From Firmicutes bacterium CAG:345 (GTDB lineage Bacteria > Bacillota_I > Bacilli_A > RFN20 > CAG-288), in the NCBI GenBank assembly GCA_000433315.1, contig FR893385.1:15545-28419 (forward strand): a DNA stretch of 12,875 bases. The letters are read 5' to 3'. Within the stretch, counting starts at the first letter, position 1. Every line of letters starts with the position of its first letter. The notes beneath the pieces are model-generated. The model saw only the letters and a program-made list of their open reading frames with translations, did no database searches and was not told the origin of the DNA. This document shows, in pieces, positions 1 through 7,852 of the stretch. The position numbers were made by a program, and so were the translations under genes.

Positions 1-1
1 A

Positions 2-826
2 GCAGGAAAGAAAATACTTTCGCTTTTAAATCTTGAAGAACCTATCTGGAATGACGGAATAGTTGAAAACACTGATATTGTTTTTGAACATGTAACTTTT
101 TCCTATGATGGAAAAAAAGACATTTTAAAAGACATTTCCCTATCATTTGATAAAGGGATGAATGCTATTGTTGGTAAATCAGGCTGTGGAAAATCGACCA
201 TCATTAATTTACTTTTAGGACAAAATAGAATTCAAAAAGGACAAATTCTTATTGGAAATAAACCTTTGGAATCATTATCAAGAGCCTCATATTATTCTCA
301 TGTTGCAGCTTGTTCAAACAATACCTATATTTTTAATGAAACAGTTTTCGATAATTTTAAACTAGCTAAATTAAATGTCACTGAAGAAGAAATATATTCA
401 GCATTAAAAAAAGTGAATCTCGATACTTTTATAAAAAATAATGGTGGAATCAACAAAACTATTTTCGAAGATGCTGAAAATATCTCTGGCGGGCAAAAAC
501 AACGTCTTGCTTTAGCAATCAATTTAATTGCTGATAAAGATATTTATATCTTCGATGAAGCTACTTCACATATCGATATAGAATCTGAAAAGATAATAAT
601 GCAAAACATACAAGAATTAAGTAAAACAAAAACAGTAATTGTTATTTCTCATCGCCTAGAAAATATAGTTAAAGCTGATAAAATCTACTTTATCGAAGAT
701 GGGAAAATAGAAGAAACTGGCTCTCATGAAATGCTGATGAAAAAGAATGGTCATTATGCAAATCTTTACAACACTCAAAAAGAACTCGAAAATGGTTACA
801 AAGAGGTCATGCCAAATGAAAAATAA
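2..826 (+). CDS. ABC exporter subunit, ATP-binding C-terminal part (CydD-like position), partial
   Basis: The open frame runs from the window edge, so the N-terminal membrane domain lies outside; 274 codons are visible and contain the nucleotide-binding domain. An internal ATG at 158 is not a real start, because conserved ABC sequence (FEHVTFSYDG and following) precedes it. Visible motifs, numbered from base 2: Walker A GKSGCGKST at about 58-66, signature ISGGQ at 161-165, Walker B ending in D185-E186, and switch His217 in SHR. The Q-loop position carries Asn (N106, codon 317-319) in CSNNTYIF, where the partner gene has VSQNTYLF. The gene overlaps the next one by 11 bases, as expected for a heterodimeric exporter operon. 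By synteny with its CydC-like partner it is probably the CydD-like half, exporting thiols or amino acids across the membrane. The family is certain; the substrate is inference. Confidence 0.85.
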   Translation, partial: AGKKILSLLNLEEPIWNDGIVENTDIVFEHVTFSYDGKKDILKDISLSFDKGMNAIVGKSGCGKSTIINLLLGQNRIQKGQILIGNKPLESLSRASYYSHVAACSNNTYIFNETVFDNFKLAKLNVTEEEIYSALKKVNLDTFIKNNGGINKTIFEDAENISGGQKQRLALAINLIADKDIYIFDEATSHIDIESEKIIMQNIQELSKTKTVIVISHRLENIVKADKIYFIEDGKIEETGSHEMLMKKNGHYANLYNTQKELENGYKEVMPNEK

Positions 827-2504
827 TAAACTGCGCCAAAGTAGCTTAAAAATTATGGCTAATTTAGTTCTTCTTTTAGGTAATTTTGCATATTTTTTAA
901 TTTTTGCTGTTATAAATGGTGTTCTTGGATTTATCTGTGCTATGGGAGTTACTATTTTCGGTTCTATAGGCATAGCAAAATATCTTGGAGAAAACATTTC
1001 ATTAAGCTACGAACTCATAATTTCTTTAACTATTATATGTGGTGTCTTACGCGGACTTCTGCGCTATATTGAACAATATTCTAATCACTATATAGCCTTT
1101 AAGCTTTTAGCAATTCTCCGCGATAAAATTTTTTCAGCTTTACGAATTTTAGCGCCAGCAAAATTAGAAGGAAAACAAAAAGGTGGAATAATTGCAATGG
1201 TCACTTCTGACATTGAAACATTAGAAGTTTTCTACGCTCATACCCTTTCACCTATTATGATCTGCATATTTGTCTCTTTGGGAATAATAATCTATGTAGG
1301 ACTAGTATCCTCATGGTATCTTTCTTTATGTGCCATTATTTCTTATTTAATTATCGGTATATTACTTCCCTTAATTTCATCAAGCAAAATGAAAAATATC
1401 GGTGTTAATTATCGTCAAGAATTTTCTTCATTCAATGCCTATTATATGGATAGTATAAAAGGTGTCAAAGAAATAGTTCTCCATAATGGTATGGATAGAA
1501 GAACTTCTCAAGTCAATAAAAGATCTGATAGTCTTTTAAAAGAAACAAAAAAACTTAAGCATTTTACAAGTATATTTTCTTCTTTAACAGAACTTATTAT
1601 CAGTTTAACTATTATAATTACTTTAACTACTGGAATCTTATTAACCGTCAATAATATTCTTTCAATTGGAAAAATGATAATGGGTGTTGTAGCCATATTT
1701 GGATCATTTGGACCAGTTATTGCTATATCTAATCTTCCTGGCAATTTGACTCAAACTTTAGCCTCAGGCGATCGAGTTTTAAAACTACTAAATGAAAAGC
1801 CTGTTGTTCAAGAAATAACTGACAAAAATAATTTCAATTTTAATTCATTAGAAATCACTGATTTAAAATTTGGCTATGAAAATAATAATTTAATTATCAA
1901 CAATTTAAATCTCAAAGCAAAAAAAGGTGAAATTATCTGTATTCTAGGTGAATCTGGGTGTGGTAAATCTACTTTATTAAAACTATTATTAAGATTTTAT
2001 AAGAAAAATAGTGGCACAATTAAATATAATAATTTAGATATAGAAGATATAAATACTTCATCGCTTCTTGATAATGTCACTATGGTAAGTCAAAACACCT
2101 ACTTATTTGATGATACAATAGAAAATAACTTAAAAATAGCTAAACAAGATGCGACAATGGATGAAATAATAACTGCATGTAAAAAAGCATCTATTCACGA
2201 TTTCATAATAAGTTTAGAAAATGGATATCAAACAAAAGTTGGAACCTTTATCGATAATGTTTCACAAGGAGAAAAACAAAGACTCGGCTTAGCACGTGCT
2301 TTTTTAAAAGATAGTCCTGTTATTTTATTAGATGAACCTACAAGCAATGTCGACAGTATTAATGAAGGCATTATTTTGAAATCACTGGTTCAACAAAAGA
2401 AAGATAAGTGCATAATTCTTGTCTTTCATCGTGAATCAGCTATAGCTATTTCTGATCATTGTTATAGATTTGAAAATGGTAAATTGATTGAATTCACTAA
2501 ATAA
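816..2504 (+). CDS. cydC: ABC exporter permease/ATPase, CydC-like
   Basis: A 562-residue fused half-transporter. I chose the ATG at 816, not the one at 747, because it has a Shine-Dalgarno-like AAGAGGT just upstream (801-807) and gives the usual short 11-base overlap; the longer frame would add 23 residues encoded inside the upstream gene. About six hydrophobic segments occupy roughly residues 15-310. The stretch around GLLRYIEQYSNHYIAFKLL, RDKIFSALR and SDIETLEVFYAHT is the pattern I associate with CydC-type thiol/amino-acid exporter subunits. The ATPase domain has Walker A GESGCGKST (378-386), Q-loop VSQNTYLF, signature VSQGE (482-486), Walker B LLDEP (D506, E507) and switch His538. The signature has Gln in place of the second residue of the GG pair, a variant common in one half of heterodimeric exporters. 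CydDC is known for periplasmic thiol export supporting cytochrome bd; no bd oxidase is seen here, so the role is uncertain. Confidence 0.8.
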   Translation: MKNNKLRQSSLKIMANLVLLLGNFAYFLIFAVINGVLGFICAMGVTIFGSIGIAKYLGENISLSYELIISLTIICGVLRGLLRYIEQYSNHYIAFKLLAILRDKIFSALRILAPAKLEGKQKGGIIAMVTSDIETLEVFYAHTLSPIMICIFVSLGIIIYVGLVSSWYLSLCAIISYLIIGILLPLISSSKMKNIGVNYRQEFSSFNAYYMDSIKGVKEIVLHNGMDRRTSQVNKRSDSLLKETKKLKHFTSIFSSLTELIISLTIIITLTTGILLTVNNILSIGKMIMGVVAIFGSFGPVIAISNLPGNLTQTLASGDRVLKLLNEKPVVQEITDKNNFNFNSLEITDLKFGYENNNLIINNLNLKAKKGEIICILGESGCGKSTLLKLLLRFYKKNSGTIKYNNLDIEDINTSSLLDNVTMVSQNTYLFDDTIENNLKIAKQDATMDEIITACKKASIHDFIISLENGYQTKVGTFIDNVSQGEKQRLGLARAFLKDSPVILLDEPTSNVDSINEGIILKSLVQQKKDKCIILVFHRESAIAISDHCYRFENGKLIEFTK

Positions 2505-2565
2505 AAGCTAAAATATATTTGTGATTTTTATACTAAATAATTTTTTAAACAAAAATGCAAATTTC

Positions 2566-2594
2566 TTGATTTAATTTAACCAAGATAATACAAT
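2566..2594 (+). promoter_or_regulatory. Sigma-A-type promoter for rubrerythrin
   Basis: TTGATT (2566-2571) and TACAAT (2589-2594) are separated by exactly 17 bases, in the 114-base gap between the ABC operon and the rubrerythrin gene. Transcription would start near 2601, just before the strong AAGGAG (2605-2610) that lies 8 bases from the ATG at 2619. I see no clear terminator for the ABC operon in this gap, so some read-through is possible. Confidence 0.6.
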
Positions 2595-2618
2595 CTAAGT
2601 ACATAAGGAGAATAAAAA

Positions 2619-3158
2619 ATGTCAAACAAATATGCAGGAACAAAAACAGAACAAAATTTAAGAGACGCTTTTGCTGGAGAATCTCAAGCAAGAAACAAAT
2701 ATACCTATTTTGCTTCAGTAGCTAAAAAGGAAGGATATGAACAAATGGCTGAACTTTTCTTAAAAACTGCTGACAACGAAAAAGAACATGCAAAAATGTG
2801 GTTCAAAGAATTGGGTGAATTAGGTGATACAAAAGCTAATTTATTAGCTGCAGCCGCTGGTGAAAACTATGAATGGACCGATATGTATGAAAGCTTTGCT
2901 AAAACTGCTGAAGAAGAAGGTTTCTTAGCTTTAGCCAAAAAATTCAGAATGGTTGCCGCAATTGAAAAAAGACACGAAGAGAGATATAGATCTTTATTAA
3001 ACAATATCGAAACTTCCCAAGTATTCGAAAAATCCGAAGTTAAAATTTGGGAATGCAGAAACTGCGGACATATTGTTATTGGAACTAAAGCACCACTTGT
3101 TTGTCCAGTTTGCAATCACCCACAAAGTTTCTTTGAAATCTCTAAAGATAACTTCTAA
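2619..3158 (+). CDS. rbr: Rubrerythrin
   Basis: A 179-residue cytoplasmic non-haem iron protein that reduces hydrogen peroxide to water in anaerobes, using electrons passed through rubredoxin. The N-terminal ferritin-like four-helix domain carries the expected diiron ligand motifs: E21 in GESQAR, E54 and H57 in EKEH, acidic residues around 91-100, and E116 with H119 in EKRH. The C-terminal rubredoxin-like domain has the two iron-binding pairs C146/C149 (CRNC) and C162/C165 (CPVC). Length is slightly under the usual 190 or so. The AAGGAG at 2605-2610 fixes the start. It is monocistronic, with its own promoter and a terminator shared at the boundary with the convergent MerR gene. Base composition is visibly less AT-rich than the cell-wall genes to the right, as expected for a highly expressed gene. 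Confidence 0.95.
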   Translation: MSNKYAGTKTEQNLRDAFAGESQARNKYTYFASVAKKEGYEQMAELFLKTADNEKEHAKMWFKELGELGDTKANLLAAAAGENYEWTDMYESFAKTAEEEGFLALAKKFRMVAAIEKRHEERYRSLLNNIETSQVFEKSEVKIWECRNCGHIVIGTKAPLVCPVCNHPQSFFEISKDNF

Positions 3159-3174
3159 TTAGTATTTAAAAGGG

Positions 3175-3213
3175 GATGTTTATAAACCAAAAGGCTTTTA
3201 AACATCTTTTTTT
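3175..3213 (+). terminator. Rho-independent terminator after rubrerythrin
   Basis: GATGTTTA (3175-3182) pairs perfectly with TAAACATC (3199-3206), followed directly by seven T residues (3207-3213). The loop can form a small extra stem (AAACC with GG-TTT). The T-tract runs into the stop codon of the convergent MerR gene (3212-3214), so the two genes share this boundary. On the other strand the same hairpin is followed by CCCCTTTT and may act weakly on the MerR transcript. Confidence 0.8.
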
Positions 3214-3664
3214 ATGTTCTTAAATCGCGATGAGTTTTATTATAAAGCAATTCTATTTCTTCAGGAAAACCTGTCACTTTCATCTTTTTTATATTGTCTT
3301 CATTGCCATCTAATATAGCTTTTTCATAATACCAGCATTTAAAATTTATCATATCTAAAGTTTCATTCAAATTTTTGATTTCTTGAATAACTTTCTCTTT
3401 TTGCTTTTCAAAAATTTCTTTTCTTTCAGCATAGGTATCTTTTCCTTTTTTGCATAAATCCATAAAATATTTTATTTCTTTAATTTCCAATCCTGATTTT
3501 TTTAAACATTGAATTACTCTTAATGTTTCAATATCTTTTTCATGAAATTTACGAACTGTAGATTTCCTTTCAATTTCTCCAAAAAGACCTTCTTTATCAT
3601 AATAGCGTAAAGTGGATATCGTTAATCCAAACATATTTGCAATTTGACCGATTGTATATTCCAT
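3212..3664 (-). CDS. MerR-family regulator, AdhR-like
   Basis: 150 residues. An N-terminal winged-helix domain begins YTIGQIANMFGLTISTLRYY, the hallmark MerR recognition segment, followed by a long coiled-coil dimerisation helix at about 75-110 and a short C-terminal effector region. Cys53, in IQCLKKSGL, sits where AdhR of Bacillus subtilis has the single conserved Cys52 implicated in sensing electrophilic aldehydes such as formaldehyde and methylglyoxal (family knowledge, from memory). Two further cysteines are C71 and C110. An AGGAG at 3675-3671 lies 6 bases before the ATG. The gene is divergent from the alcohol dehydrogenase, with a perfect dyad between them, so it very probably controls that gene and itself. 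The family is certain; the aldehyde ligand is inference from Cys53, the operator and the neighbour. Confidence 0.92.
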   Translation of the reverse strand: MEYTIGQIANMFGLTISTLRYYDKEGLFGEIERKSTVRKFHEKDIETLRVIQCLKKSGLEIKEIKYFMDLCKKGKDTYAERKEIFEKQKEKVIQEIKNLNETLDMINFKCWYYEKAILDGNEDNIKKMKVTGFPEEIELLYNKTHRDLRT

Positions 3665-3683
3665 AAATTTCTCCTAAAAAACA

Positions 3684-3714
3684 TTGACCTAAAGTCAACT
3701 TTAGGTTGTATCAT
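3684..3714 (+). promoter_or_regulatory. MerR-activated promoter of the alcohol dehydrogenase
   Basis: TTGACC (3684-3689) and TATCAT (3709-3714) are separated by 19 bases. That over-long spacer is the classic mark of a promoter needing a MerR-type activator to untwist it. A dyad overlaps the -35 and the spacer. The transcript would begin near 3721 and reach the strong AAGGAG at 3758-3763 before the ATG at 3771. Confidence 0.7.
3687..3706. promoter_or_regulatory. Operator dyad for the MerR/AdhR-like regulator
   Basis: A perfect inverted repeat with 9-base arms, ACCTAAAGT and ACTTTAGGT, around a 2-base centre. Written as CCTAAAG-TCAA-CTTTAGG, it closely matches the CTTAAAG-N4-CTTTAAG operator I recall for AdhR of B. 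subtilis. It lies in the 19-base spacer of the rightward promoter and just downstream of the predicted start of the leftward MerR promoter, so one bound dimer could activate the dehydrogenase and repress its own gene. Confidence 0.75.
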
Positions 3715-3715
3715 A

Positions 3716-3745
3716 ATTATAGACGAAATAATATATTTCTGTCAA
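3716..3745 (-). promoter_or_regulatory. Promoter of the MerR gene
   Basis: Read on the minus strand: TTGACA (3745-3740) and TATAAT (3721-3716), both exact consensus hexamers, with an 18-base spacer. The start would fall near 3709, so the operator dyad lies in the first bases of the transcript. This promoter is strong without an activator, unlike the interlocked rightward one. Confidence 0.7.
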
Positions 3746-3770
3746 AATTTATTTATAAAGGAGATATTAA

Positions 3771-4937
3771 ATGTTTGGTAATTTTATCTTTTCTAATCCG
3801 ACAAAATTAATCTTTGGTGAAGATTCTATAAACTATTTAAAGGATGAATTAAAAAAATATGGTCCAAAAGTCATGTTAATTTATGGTGGTGGATCAATTA
3901 AAAGAAACGGAATCTATGATAAAGTTATAAGTATTTTAAAAGAGGCTAGCAAAGAAGTTTTTGAAGATGCTGGCGTTATGCCAAATCCTACAAAGGAAAA
4001 ACTATTCGAAGGTGCTAAGATTGCTTATGACAATAAAGTTGATTTTATTTTAGCAGTTGGTGGAGGCTCAGTTATCGATTACGCTAAAGCAGTTTCAGTT
4101 TCTGCATATTGCAAAGAAAATCCATGGGAAAAATATTATTTAAGAATGGAAGATGTCGATAATAAAATTATACCTTGTGGATCAATTTTAACTATGGTTG
4201 GTACCGGAAGTGAAATGAATGGCGGTGCAGTCATTACTGATCCAGAATCTAAACTCAAGATTGGACACGTTTTTGGAGAAGAGGTTTTTCCAAAATTTTC
4301 AATCTTAAATCCTAAATTCACTTATACCGTTCCGCATTATCAAATGATTGCCGGTATTTATGATGCATTTAATCATATTACTGAACAATATTTTTCTGGA
4401 AATGATGATTCTACATCTGATTATTTAATGGAAGGTTTGATGCGCAGCTTGATTCATTCATCAAGAATTGCTAATAAAGATCCAGAGAACTATGAAGCAA
4501 GAAGCAATATTATGTGGGCAGCAACATGGGCTTTAAACACCTTAGTTGGAATGGGTAAGCCACAAGATTGGATGGTTCATATGATTGGTCAATCAATAGG
4601 TGGGGTCACAAATGCTACTCATGGTATGACACTTTCAAGTATTTCTCTAGCCTATTATCATCTTATTATGCCTTATGGATTGCATCAATTTGTAAAATTT
4701 GCCAAAAATGTTTGGAATGTCTTACCAGATGGTAAAACCGATGAAGAAATCGCCTTAGAAGGCCTAGATAAAATGGAAGAATGGATGAAAGAAATAGGTC
4801 TTGTTATGCACATTAAAGATTTAGGCGTCGATGAATCCATGTTTGAAAAAATAGTTGAAGGAACAATTATTTCTGATTCTGGTTATAAAACATTAACACA
4901 TGATGAAATTATCGAAGTTTTAAGAAAAAGCTTATAA
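3771..4937 (+). CDS. Iron-containing alcohol dehydrogenase (YqhD/BdhA type)
   Basis: 388 residues, the normal length of group III metal-dependent alcohol dehydrogenases, which interconvert aldehydes or ketones and alcohols with NAD(P)H in the cytoplasm. Nucleotide-binding motifs are GGGS at 39-42 and GGGSVID at 97-103, with GTGSE at 144-148; the first GGGS, lacking an acidic residue, suggests NADPH preference as in YqhD. The four expected metal ligands are present: D198 and H202 (YDAFNH), H270 (MVHMIG) and H284 (THGMT). The extra conserved His four residues after the third ligand is Gln274 here. AAGGAG lies 7 bases before the start. It is probably monocistronic, with a hairpin terminator following. 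The divergent AdhR-like regulator suggests it reduces toxic aldehydes or supports fermentation. The exact substrate cannot be read from sequence. Confidence 0.93.
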   Translation: MFGNFIFSNPTKLIFGEDSINYLKDELKKYGPKVMLIYGGGSIKRNGIYDKVISILKEASKEVFEDAGVMPNPTKEKLFEGAKIAYDNKVDFILAVGGGSVIDYAKAVSVSAYCKENPWEKYYLRMEDVDNKIIPCGSILTMVGTGSEMNGGAVITDPESKLKIGHVFGEEVFPKFSILNPKFTYTVPHYQMIAGIYDAFNHITEQYFSGNDDSTSDYLMEGLMRSLIHSSRIANKDPENYEARSNIMWAATWALNTLVGMGKPQDWMVHMIGQSIGGVTNATHGMTLSSISLAYYHLIMPYGLHQFVKFAKNVWNVLPDGKTDEEIALEGLDKMEEWMKEIGLVMHIKDLGVDESMFEKIVEGTIISDSGYKTLTHDEIIEVLRKSL

Positions 4938-4962
4938 TATTTAAAAAATATCAGTTTTATAT

Positions 4963-5009
4963 AAGTATAACTATATTTAGTTTTATTCTACTTATAGTTA
5001 TATTTTTTT
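4963..5009 (+). terminator. Rho-independent terminator after the alcohol dehydrogenase
   Basis: TATAACTATA (4966-4975) pairs perfectly with TATAGTTATA (4993-5002), and AAG/TTT pairing extends the base. A run of seven T (5003-5009) follows. The loop holds a small TAG/CTA pairing. The stem is very AT-rich, so it may be only moderately efficient. Confidence 0.65.
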
Positions 5010-5026
5010 GTTTTTCAGTCTTATAT

Positions 5027-5057
5027 TTGTCGCACATATGCCTATTGTTCATATAAT
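5027..5057 (+). promoter_or_regulatory. Possible promoter of glmM-glmS
   Basis: TATAAT (5052-5057) is an exact -10 hexamer, but the best -35 is TTGTCG (5027-5032) at a poor 19-base spacing. The predicted start near 5064 would fall at the Shine-Dalgarno GAGGTGA (5063-5069), leaving almost no leader. The true start may be upstream. No glmS-type ribozyme fits in this 135-base gap. Confidence 0.35.
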
Positions 5058-5072
5058 GTCTTGAGGTGAACA

Positions 5073-6371
5073 ATGGATAATCTTTTTAAAACTGATGGAA
5101 TTAGAGGACTGAGTCAAATTGAATTAACTCCTCTTCTTTTCCACAAACTAGGTATTTATCTTGCTTTAAATTCTAATCTGCCTATTGGACTTGGATATGA
5201 TACTAGAGAATCAAGCATTCTCTATAAAAATATAATTAGTACAACAATAAATAGTCTTGGGAAAGATGTCTACGATTTTGGAATTGTCACCACTCCTTGT
5301 TTAAATTACTTATCAAAAGAATTACATTGTGAATATGGAGTAATGATAACTGCCAGTCATAATCCATATCAATATAATGGAATTAAAATTTTTGATAACA
5401 ATGGTAAAAAAATAGATATTTTTTTACAAGAAGAAATATCTAATTTCATAAAAACATTTAAATCAGTCAAATTTTATCCAAAATCTATCGGAAAGACTTT
5501 TGATAAACATAAAGATGTAAATAATTATATTAATTTTATAATAAGTAAATTTAATTTCATTAAAATTTTAAATAAAGAAATTATACTTGATGCAAGTAAT
5601 GACAGTGGAAGTTTAATATTTAAAAATATTATAGAAAAGCTTGGCTTTAATAATTTTATTTCTAAAAATGATTGCCCAAATGGTCAAAATATAAATAAAG
5701 ATTGTGGCAGTACTTATTTAGAAAATGACAAAAATAAAGAAAAAAGACTAATATTAGCACTAGATGGAGATGGTGATCGTTTTATAGGATCTTATAATTC
5801 ATATAAAATCGATGGTGAAATTCTCTGCTATTTGCTTATAAATTTGTATAATGACAAATTTAAAAATGGGATTGTTTCAACCCCTTTAACAAATAGAAAG
5901 ATTGTCCAAGCAATAACAAAAGAATGTATTCCTTATTATGAAAGTAAAGTTGGCGATAGCAATGTTTTTGATCTAATGATTAAAAAACATTGTAAATTTG
6001 GTTTTGAAGCATCAGGACATCTGCTTTTTTCTTCTTATTCAGATGGAATTTTATCATCTTTAATTTTTCTCTCTCTTCTTGAAAAAGATGAAAATAAAAT
6101 TAAAAAATTACTTAAGGATTTAAAACTTAATCATTTTAAACAATTGAACTATTCATTAAAAAACACTGATGAATTTATTTTCAATATCACACATAGCGAT
6201 ATATATAAATCTTTAATAAGTTATATAAAACCAGGAGGACGCATATTATTTAGAAAAAGTGGAACCGAAGATTTATGTCGCATCATTTTAGAAAGCCGCA
6301 GTAAAAAAGCAATAAAAAAAGTACAAAAAGAAATAGAAAAATATATAGAGGATAAAAGATGTGTGGAATAG
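5073..6371 (+). CDS. glmM: Phosphoglucosamine mutase GlmM
   Basis: 432 residues, close to the usual 445-450. It converts glucosamine-6-phosphate to glucosamine-1-phosphate for UDP-GlcNAc and peptidoglycan synthesis. The four alpha-phosphohexomutase landmarks appear in order: N-terminal TDGIRG (8-12 region); the active-site serine S95 in TASHNP (93-98), phosphorylated in the active enzyme; the magnesium-binding DGDGDR loop (231-236); and the sugar-binding FEASGH (311-316). The phosphate-binding RKSGTE (394-399) closes the set. The usual FGTDG start is FKTDG. GAGGTGA at 5063-5069 fixes the ATG. The last 13 bases overlap the start of glmS, and the TAG stop is the only non-TAA stop among the complete genes here. 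A phosphomannomutase cannot be excluded from motifs alone, but the glmS linkage makes GlmM much more likely. Confidence 0.92.
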   Translation: MDNLFKTDGIRGLSQIELTPLLFHKLGIYLALNSNLPIGLGYDTRESSILYKNIISTTINSLGKDVYDFGIVTTPCLNYLSKELHCEYGVMITASHNPYQYNGIKIFDNNGKKIDIFLQEEISNFIKTFKSVKFYPKSIGKTFDKHKDVNNYINFIISKFNFIKILNKEIILDASNDSGSLIFKNIIEKLGFNNFISKNDCPNGQNINKDCGSTYLENDKNKEKRLILALDGDGDRFIGSYNSYKIDGEILCYLLINLYNDKFKNGIVSTPLTNRKIVQAITKECIPYYESKVGDSNVFDLMIKKHCKFGFEASGHLLFSSYSDGILSSLIFLSLLEKDENKIKKLLKDLKLNHFKQLNYSLKNTDEFIFNITHSDIYKSLISYIKPGGRILFRKSGTEDLCRIILESRSKKAIKKVQKEIEKYIEDKRCVE

Positions 6372-7852
6372 TTGGCGTAATTAATCAAAAAAATGCACCT
6401 AATTTTATTTTAAGCGCTTTAAAAACTTTAGAATATCGTGGTTATGATTCAGCTGGAATTTATATAAGAGAAGATAAGCTTTTTAAAACATTATCACGTG
6501 TTGATAGCTTAAAGTCCAAAATAGCTAGTGTTGATGGAATAGATGGTATTGGACATACACGATGGGCAACACATGGTTTTAGCACTTTAAATAATGCTCA
6601 TCCTCATCAAAGCTATCATAAATTAATTACTCTTGTTCACAATGGGATTATCTCTAATTATGAATCTATAAAAAATTTTTTGATCAAAAAAAATTACAAA
6701 TTTTATGGTGAAACAGACACAGAAATTTTAACCAATTACATCGAATATCTTTATCTTCAACATAAAAATCCTGAGACAATTCTTTTCAATCTTTTAGATG
6801 ATATTCAAGGCGAACTTGCAATAGCATTTTTTATCAAAGATTATCCTTCATTATATTATTTAAAAAGAGAATCTCCTCTTGTTATCGCTAAAAAAAACAA
6901 TACATATTCTTTGAGTTCTGATGTTTTAGCTATCAATAACTTTGAAGAGTTTTATTATCCCGAAGATGGTGAAATGGGATATATAAATATAAATGAACAA
7001 GTGGTTTATAAAAACTATAAAAAAACTTCAATAAACTTTAAAAAAGAAGACTATTCTTGCTTTTCATCATCAAAAGGTCATTTTAAACACTATATGCTTA
7101 AAGAAATATATGAAGAACCTCTCGTAGTAGATCGATTAAAAAAATATATTTCTACATATAATTTACAAGAAATTAGAAATTTATTAAAAAATTCAAATAA
7201 AGTAATAATTCTAGGGTGCGGAACAAGCTATAATGCAGGATATTACATTACTAAATTTTTAAATAAAAACAATATTATTTCTCACGTTGCATCAGAATAT
7301 AAAGATTTTGAAGACGCTACTTATATTTTAATTTCACAATCTGGTGAAACATATGATTTAATTTCAGCTGTCAAAAAAATAAAAAATACCGATAATATTA
7401 TCTTATTAACTAATAACATTCATTCAACTTTAGCAAGACTTGTCAAACATGTTATCTATTTAAATGCTGGTAATGAAATAGCTGTTGCAGCAACAAAAAG
7501 TTATATTTCAACAATTTTACTATTAACTTATTTATTTAAAGACATAAATTATAATGAAGTGCTTTCTAAAGCTAAACTTACCATTAAAAATACTCTATAT
7601 AAAAGAAACGAAATTAAACAGCTAGCTTCTAAAATTTATAAGTTACAATCTTTATATTGTGTAAGTAAAAATATCGGAGAAGCAATATTAAAAGAAGCTG
7701 CCTTAAAAATCAAAGAAATTTCCTATATACATGCGGAAAGCATATATAGTGGCGAGTTAAAACATGGACCTATCTCTACTTTAGATAAAAATTTCGGGTG
7801 CATTTTTTTGATAACTGATAAAACAATGATATCCAATATAAAAGAAGTCTAA
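6359..7852 (+). CDS. glmS: Glucosamine-6-phosphate synthase GlmS, interrupted by an in-frame stop
   Basis: GlmS makes glucosamine-6-phosphate from fructose-6-phosphate and glutamine. The glutaminase half is intact: nucleophile Cys2 in MCGIVG, EYRGYDSAG (25-33), TRWATHG (67-73), HNGI (94-97) and ETDTE (118-122). The isomerase half shows YMLKEIYEEP, GCGTSYNAG (286-294), SQSGET (326-331), AATKSY (377-382), KEISYIHAE (452-460) and ELKHGP (466-471). Translation stops at TAA 7850-7852 after NIKEV, where GlmS proteins normally continue with Lys or Arg; the next codons encode the missing C-terminus in the same frame. An AAA-to-TAA change would explain it. The 497-residue product lacks the C-tail containing the catalytic lysine (Lys603 in E. 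coli) and should not make sugar product. The start lies inside glmM, so translation is probably coupled. The cause may be nonsense mutation, base-call error or stop suppression. Confidence 0.88.
   Translation: MCGIVGVINQKNAPNFILSALKTLEYRGYDSAGIYIREDKLFKTLSRVDSLKSKIASVDGIDGIGHTRWATHGFSTLNNAHPHQSYHKLITLVHNGIISNYESIKNFLIKKNYKFYGETDTEILTNYIEYLYLQHKNPETILFNLLDDIQGELAIAFFIKDYPSLYYLKRESPLVIAKKNNTYSLSSDVLAINNFEEFYYPEDGEMGYININEQVVYKNYKKTSINFKKEDYSCFSSSKGHFKHYMLKEIYEEPLVVDRLKKYISTYNLQEIRNLLKNSNKVIILGCGTSYNAGYYITKFLNKNNIISHVASEYKDFEDATYILISQSGETYDLISAVKKIKNTDNIILLTNNIHSTLARLVKHVIYLNAGNEIAVAATKSYISTILLLTYLFKDINYNEVLSKAKLTIKNTLYKRNEIKQLASKIYKLQSLYCVSKNIGEAILKEAALKIKEISYIHAESIYSGELKHGPISTLDKNFGCIFLITDKTMISNIKEV

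Noticed and set aside
747..815. Longer N-terminus for the CydC-like gene from the ATG at 747
   Set aside because: It lies deep in the upstream gene, has no Shine-Dalgarno, and adds 23 residues unlike the family; the ATG at 816 has a good site.
2505..2560. Terminator after the ABC operon
   Set aside because: T-rich runs are present but I could not find a matching stem before them.
4938..5072. glmS ribozyme or other riboswitch before glmM
   Set aside because: The 135-base gap is filled by an AT-rich terminator and a short promoter-like stretch; no pseudoknotted, GC-containing core is visible.
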